From Alphaproteobacteria bacterium (lineage in GTDB: Bacteria; Pseudomonadota; Alphaproteobacteria; Puniceispirillales; Puniceispirillaceae), in NCBI GenBank assembly GCA_011522945.1, contig WTHY01000050.1, positions 1 to 22,266 of the forward strand: 22,266 bases of DNA, given 5' to 3'. The position numbers and the translations under genes were made by a program. A model generated the notes under the pieces. The model was given only the letters and a program-made list of their open reading frames with translations, was not told the origin of the DNA and ran no database searches. Below, in pieces: positions 21,187 through 22,266 of this stretch. Position 1 is the stretch's first letter. Each line of letters begins with the position of its first letter.

Positions 21187-22148
21187 TGTCTGATAGCTTA
21201 TCTGAAGAAGCTGTTAAAATTGCCTATTTGGACGGGTTAAGCAGCCCTGAAAAGGAAGCGATTTGGGAAGCGCAATTACGTCAATATTTACCAAATCTGG
21301 AATTTGTATCTTTGCTGGATGAGGCGGCTATTAATGCAGATGTAGCCCTTGTATGGAAGCCTCCTGCTGGGCGTCTGGCAAAGCTAAAATCCCTGAAAGT
21401 CATTCTATCTCTTGGTCAAGGTGTTGATCATCTCTTTTGCGATCCAGCGTTACCAACAGATATACCCATCTGCAGAATTATTGATCCACATATGTCTGTG
21501 GCGATGGGCCATTGGGTTATTTCCTGCCTAATTGATCATTTGCGTTATGGGCCAGCCTATCGCATGCAGCAACAGCAACATATCTGGCAGGGCCATGACC
21601 AAATAGACCATCGCGGGATACAGGTTGGAATTTATGGCATTGGCGCGATTGGTTCTGAGGTTGCAAAGATGGTCGCTAGTCTTGGCTTTTCTGTATCTGG
21701 CTGGTCACGCAGCCAAAAAGCCATAGCCGATATTACATGTTATTCTGGCAGAGATGGATTTCAGGATATGCTATCTAACTGCGACTATCATGTTTGTTTG
21801 CTGCCTTTAACAGAGGAAACAAGCGGGCTGTTTGATGCCTCTAGTTTTGCAGCTATGAAAGATAGTGCCTATTTTATCAATGGTGGTCGCGGGGGACATG
21901 TACAGGAAGCTGATTTGCTGACAGCCATTCAGTCTGGACAGATATCGGGGGCAGCTTTGGATGTGTTTCAGACAGAGCCCCTGCCAGTAGATGATCCGCT
22001 ATGGGACGAGCCGCGCATTAGCATTTTCCCGCATGTAGCTGCCCAAACTGAACCACATACGGCAGTGCGTCAGATAGCGCATGCGATTGCAGACGTTCTT
22101 GATGGTAAGGGGCCTGCGAACCAAGTCACCGCTGCACGTGGCTATTAA
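21186..22148 (+). CDS. ghrA: D-2-hydroxyacid dehydrogenase, glyoxylate/hydroxypyruvate reductase A-like
   Basis: An NAD(P)H-dependent D-2-hydroxyacid dehydrogenase, probably reducing glyoxylate and hydroxypyruvate in the cytosol. The 320-residue protein has an N-terminal substrate-binding half with 'LSLGQGVDHLF' near 75-85 and 'PHMSVAMGHWVISCLIDHLR' near 101-120. The nucleotide-binding half has 'GIYGIGAIGSEVA' at 148-160 and 'GWSRS' at 172-176; a Trp-Ser-Arg end to the second strand favours NADPH. The catalytic triad is Arg235 ('NGGRGG'), Glu264 ('QTEPLP') and His283 ('FPHVAAQTEP'). This pattern and length fit GhrA rather than SerA or LdhA. The ATG overlaps the stop of the preceding gene in TAATG, so the two are translationally coupled. 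The substrate is inferred. Confidence 0.87.
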   Translation: MSDSLSEEAVKIAYLDGLSSPEKEAIWEAQLRQYLPNLEFVSLLDEAAINADVALVWKPPAGRLAKLKSLKVILSLGQGVDHLFCDPALPTDIPICRIIDPHMSVAMGHWVISCLIDHLRYGPAYRMQQQQHIWQGHDQIDHRGIQVGIYGIGAIGSEVAKMVASLGFSVSGWSRSQKAIADITCYSGRDGFQDMLSNCDYHVCLLPLTEETSGLFDASSFAAMKDSAYFINGGRGGHVQEADLLTAIQSGQISGAALDVFQTEPLPVDDPLWDEPRISIFPHVAAQTEPHTAVRQIAHAIADVLDGKGPANQVTAARGY

Positions 22149-22266
22149 GCATCTGCAAGATATTCGTGATATAGCTCGTCATAATAGGTGGCCTCTAAAT
22201 CCCTATAAGACATCTACAAACTAGATTGCCAGCACAAGTGGTTTTGGTCATCTCTTAGGCAGCTGC

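Noticed and set aside
22145..22213. A 22-codon minus-strand ATG frame ending against the ghrA stop, rich in Tyr and Glu/Asp
   Set aside because: It reads like protein, but a TAG stands directly before the ATG, there is no ribosome-binding site and the window ends 53 bp later. It could be a frameshifted gene end; not supportable here.

Overview
The window looks like a chromosomal housekeeping region of an alphaproteobacterium of moderate GC content. The grounds are gene order and protein style: rpmH-rnpA-yidD-yidC-engB-argB on one strand, then a pyrimidine-5'-nucleotidase-type HAD gene, dapD and dapE, then truA-fmt-def, rmuC, recR-ybaB-dnaX, pheA-kdsB and a membrane-anchored cytochrome c. An RNase P protein with a long disordered tail, a monofunctional prephenate dehydratase with an 'ESYM' ACT motif and a kdsB gene (so a Gram-negative envelope) fit this. 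A marine SAR116-like lineage is possible, but that is inference only. No phage, insertion sequence, CRISPR array or defence island is visible.

Layout. 74-150 (-): tRNA-Arg(ACG). 522-1004 (+): xanthine phosphoribosyltransferase, convergent with an orphan membrane sensor histidine kinase (1034-2290, -). 2458-6248 (+): near-consensus promoter, then rpmH, rnpA, yidD, yidC and engB, which join ribosome and RNase P biogenesis to inner-membrane protein insertion. 6343-10669 (+): argB, a HAD phosphatase, dapD, dapE and an unrecognised polytopic membrane protein (arginine and lysine/diaminopimelate synthesis). 10780-13253 (-): def, fmt, truA (N-terminal formyl-Met cycle and tRNA pseudouridylation). 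13402-14508 (+): rmuC. 14705-17752 (-): ffs (4.5S SRP RNA), dnaX, ybaB, recR, an order also known from Bacillus. 17953-19568 (-): kdsB then pheA, behind a promoter and an attenuator-like leader. 19800-22148 (+): cytochrome c, a HisN-type phosphatase and a D-2-hydroxyacid dehydrogenase, tightly overlapped.

The coding content is ordinary. The observations most worth checking are regulatory: (1) a textbook intrinsic terminator (12-bp stem, seven T) inside the 5' coding part of the hisN-like gene, whose only usable starts are non-ATG codons; (2) a 5' leader before kdsB-pheA with three mutually exclusive GC-rich segments, the last followed by a T-tract; (3) a 14-bp tandem array at the stop codon of the membrane-protein gene, whose unit reappears as a 15-bp exact match at the rnpA/yidD junction; (4) long perfect hairpins on both sides of the HAD gene; and (5) dyads around the rpmH promoter and between rpmH and rnpA. 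No convincing undescribed protein system was found.
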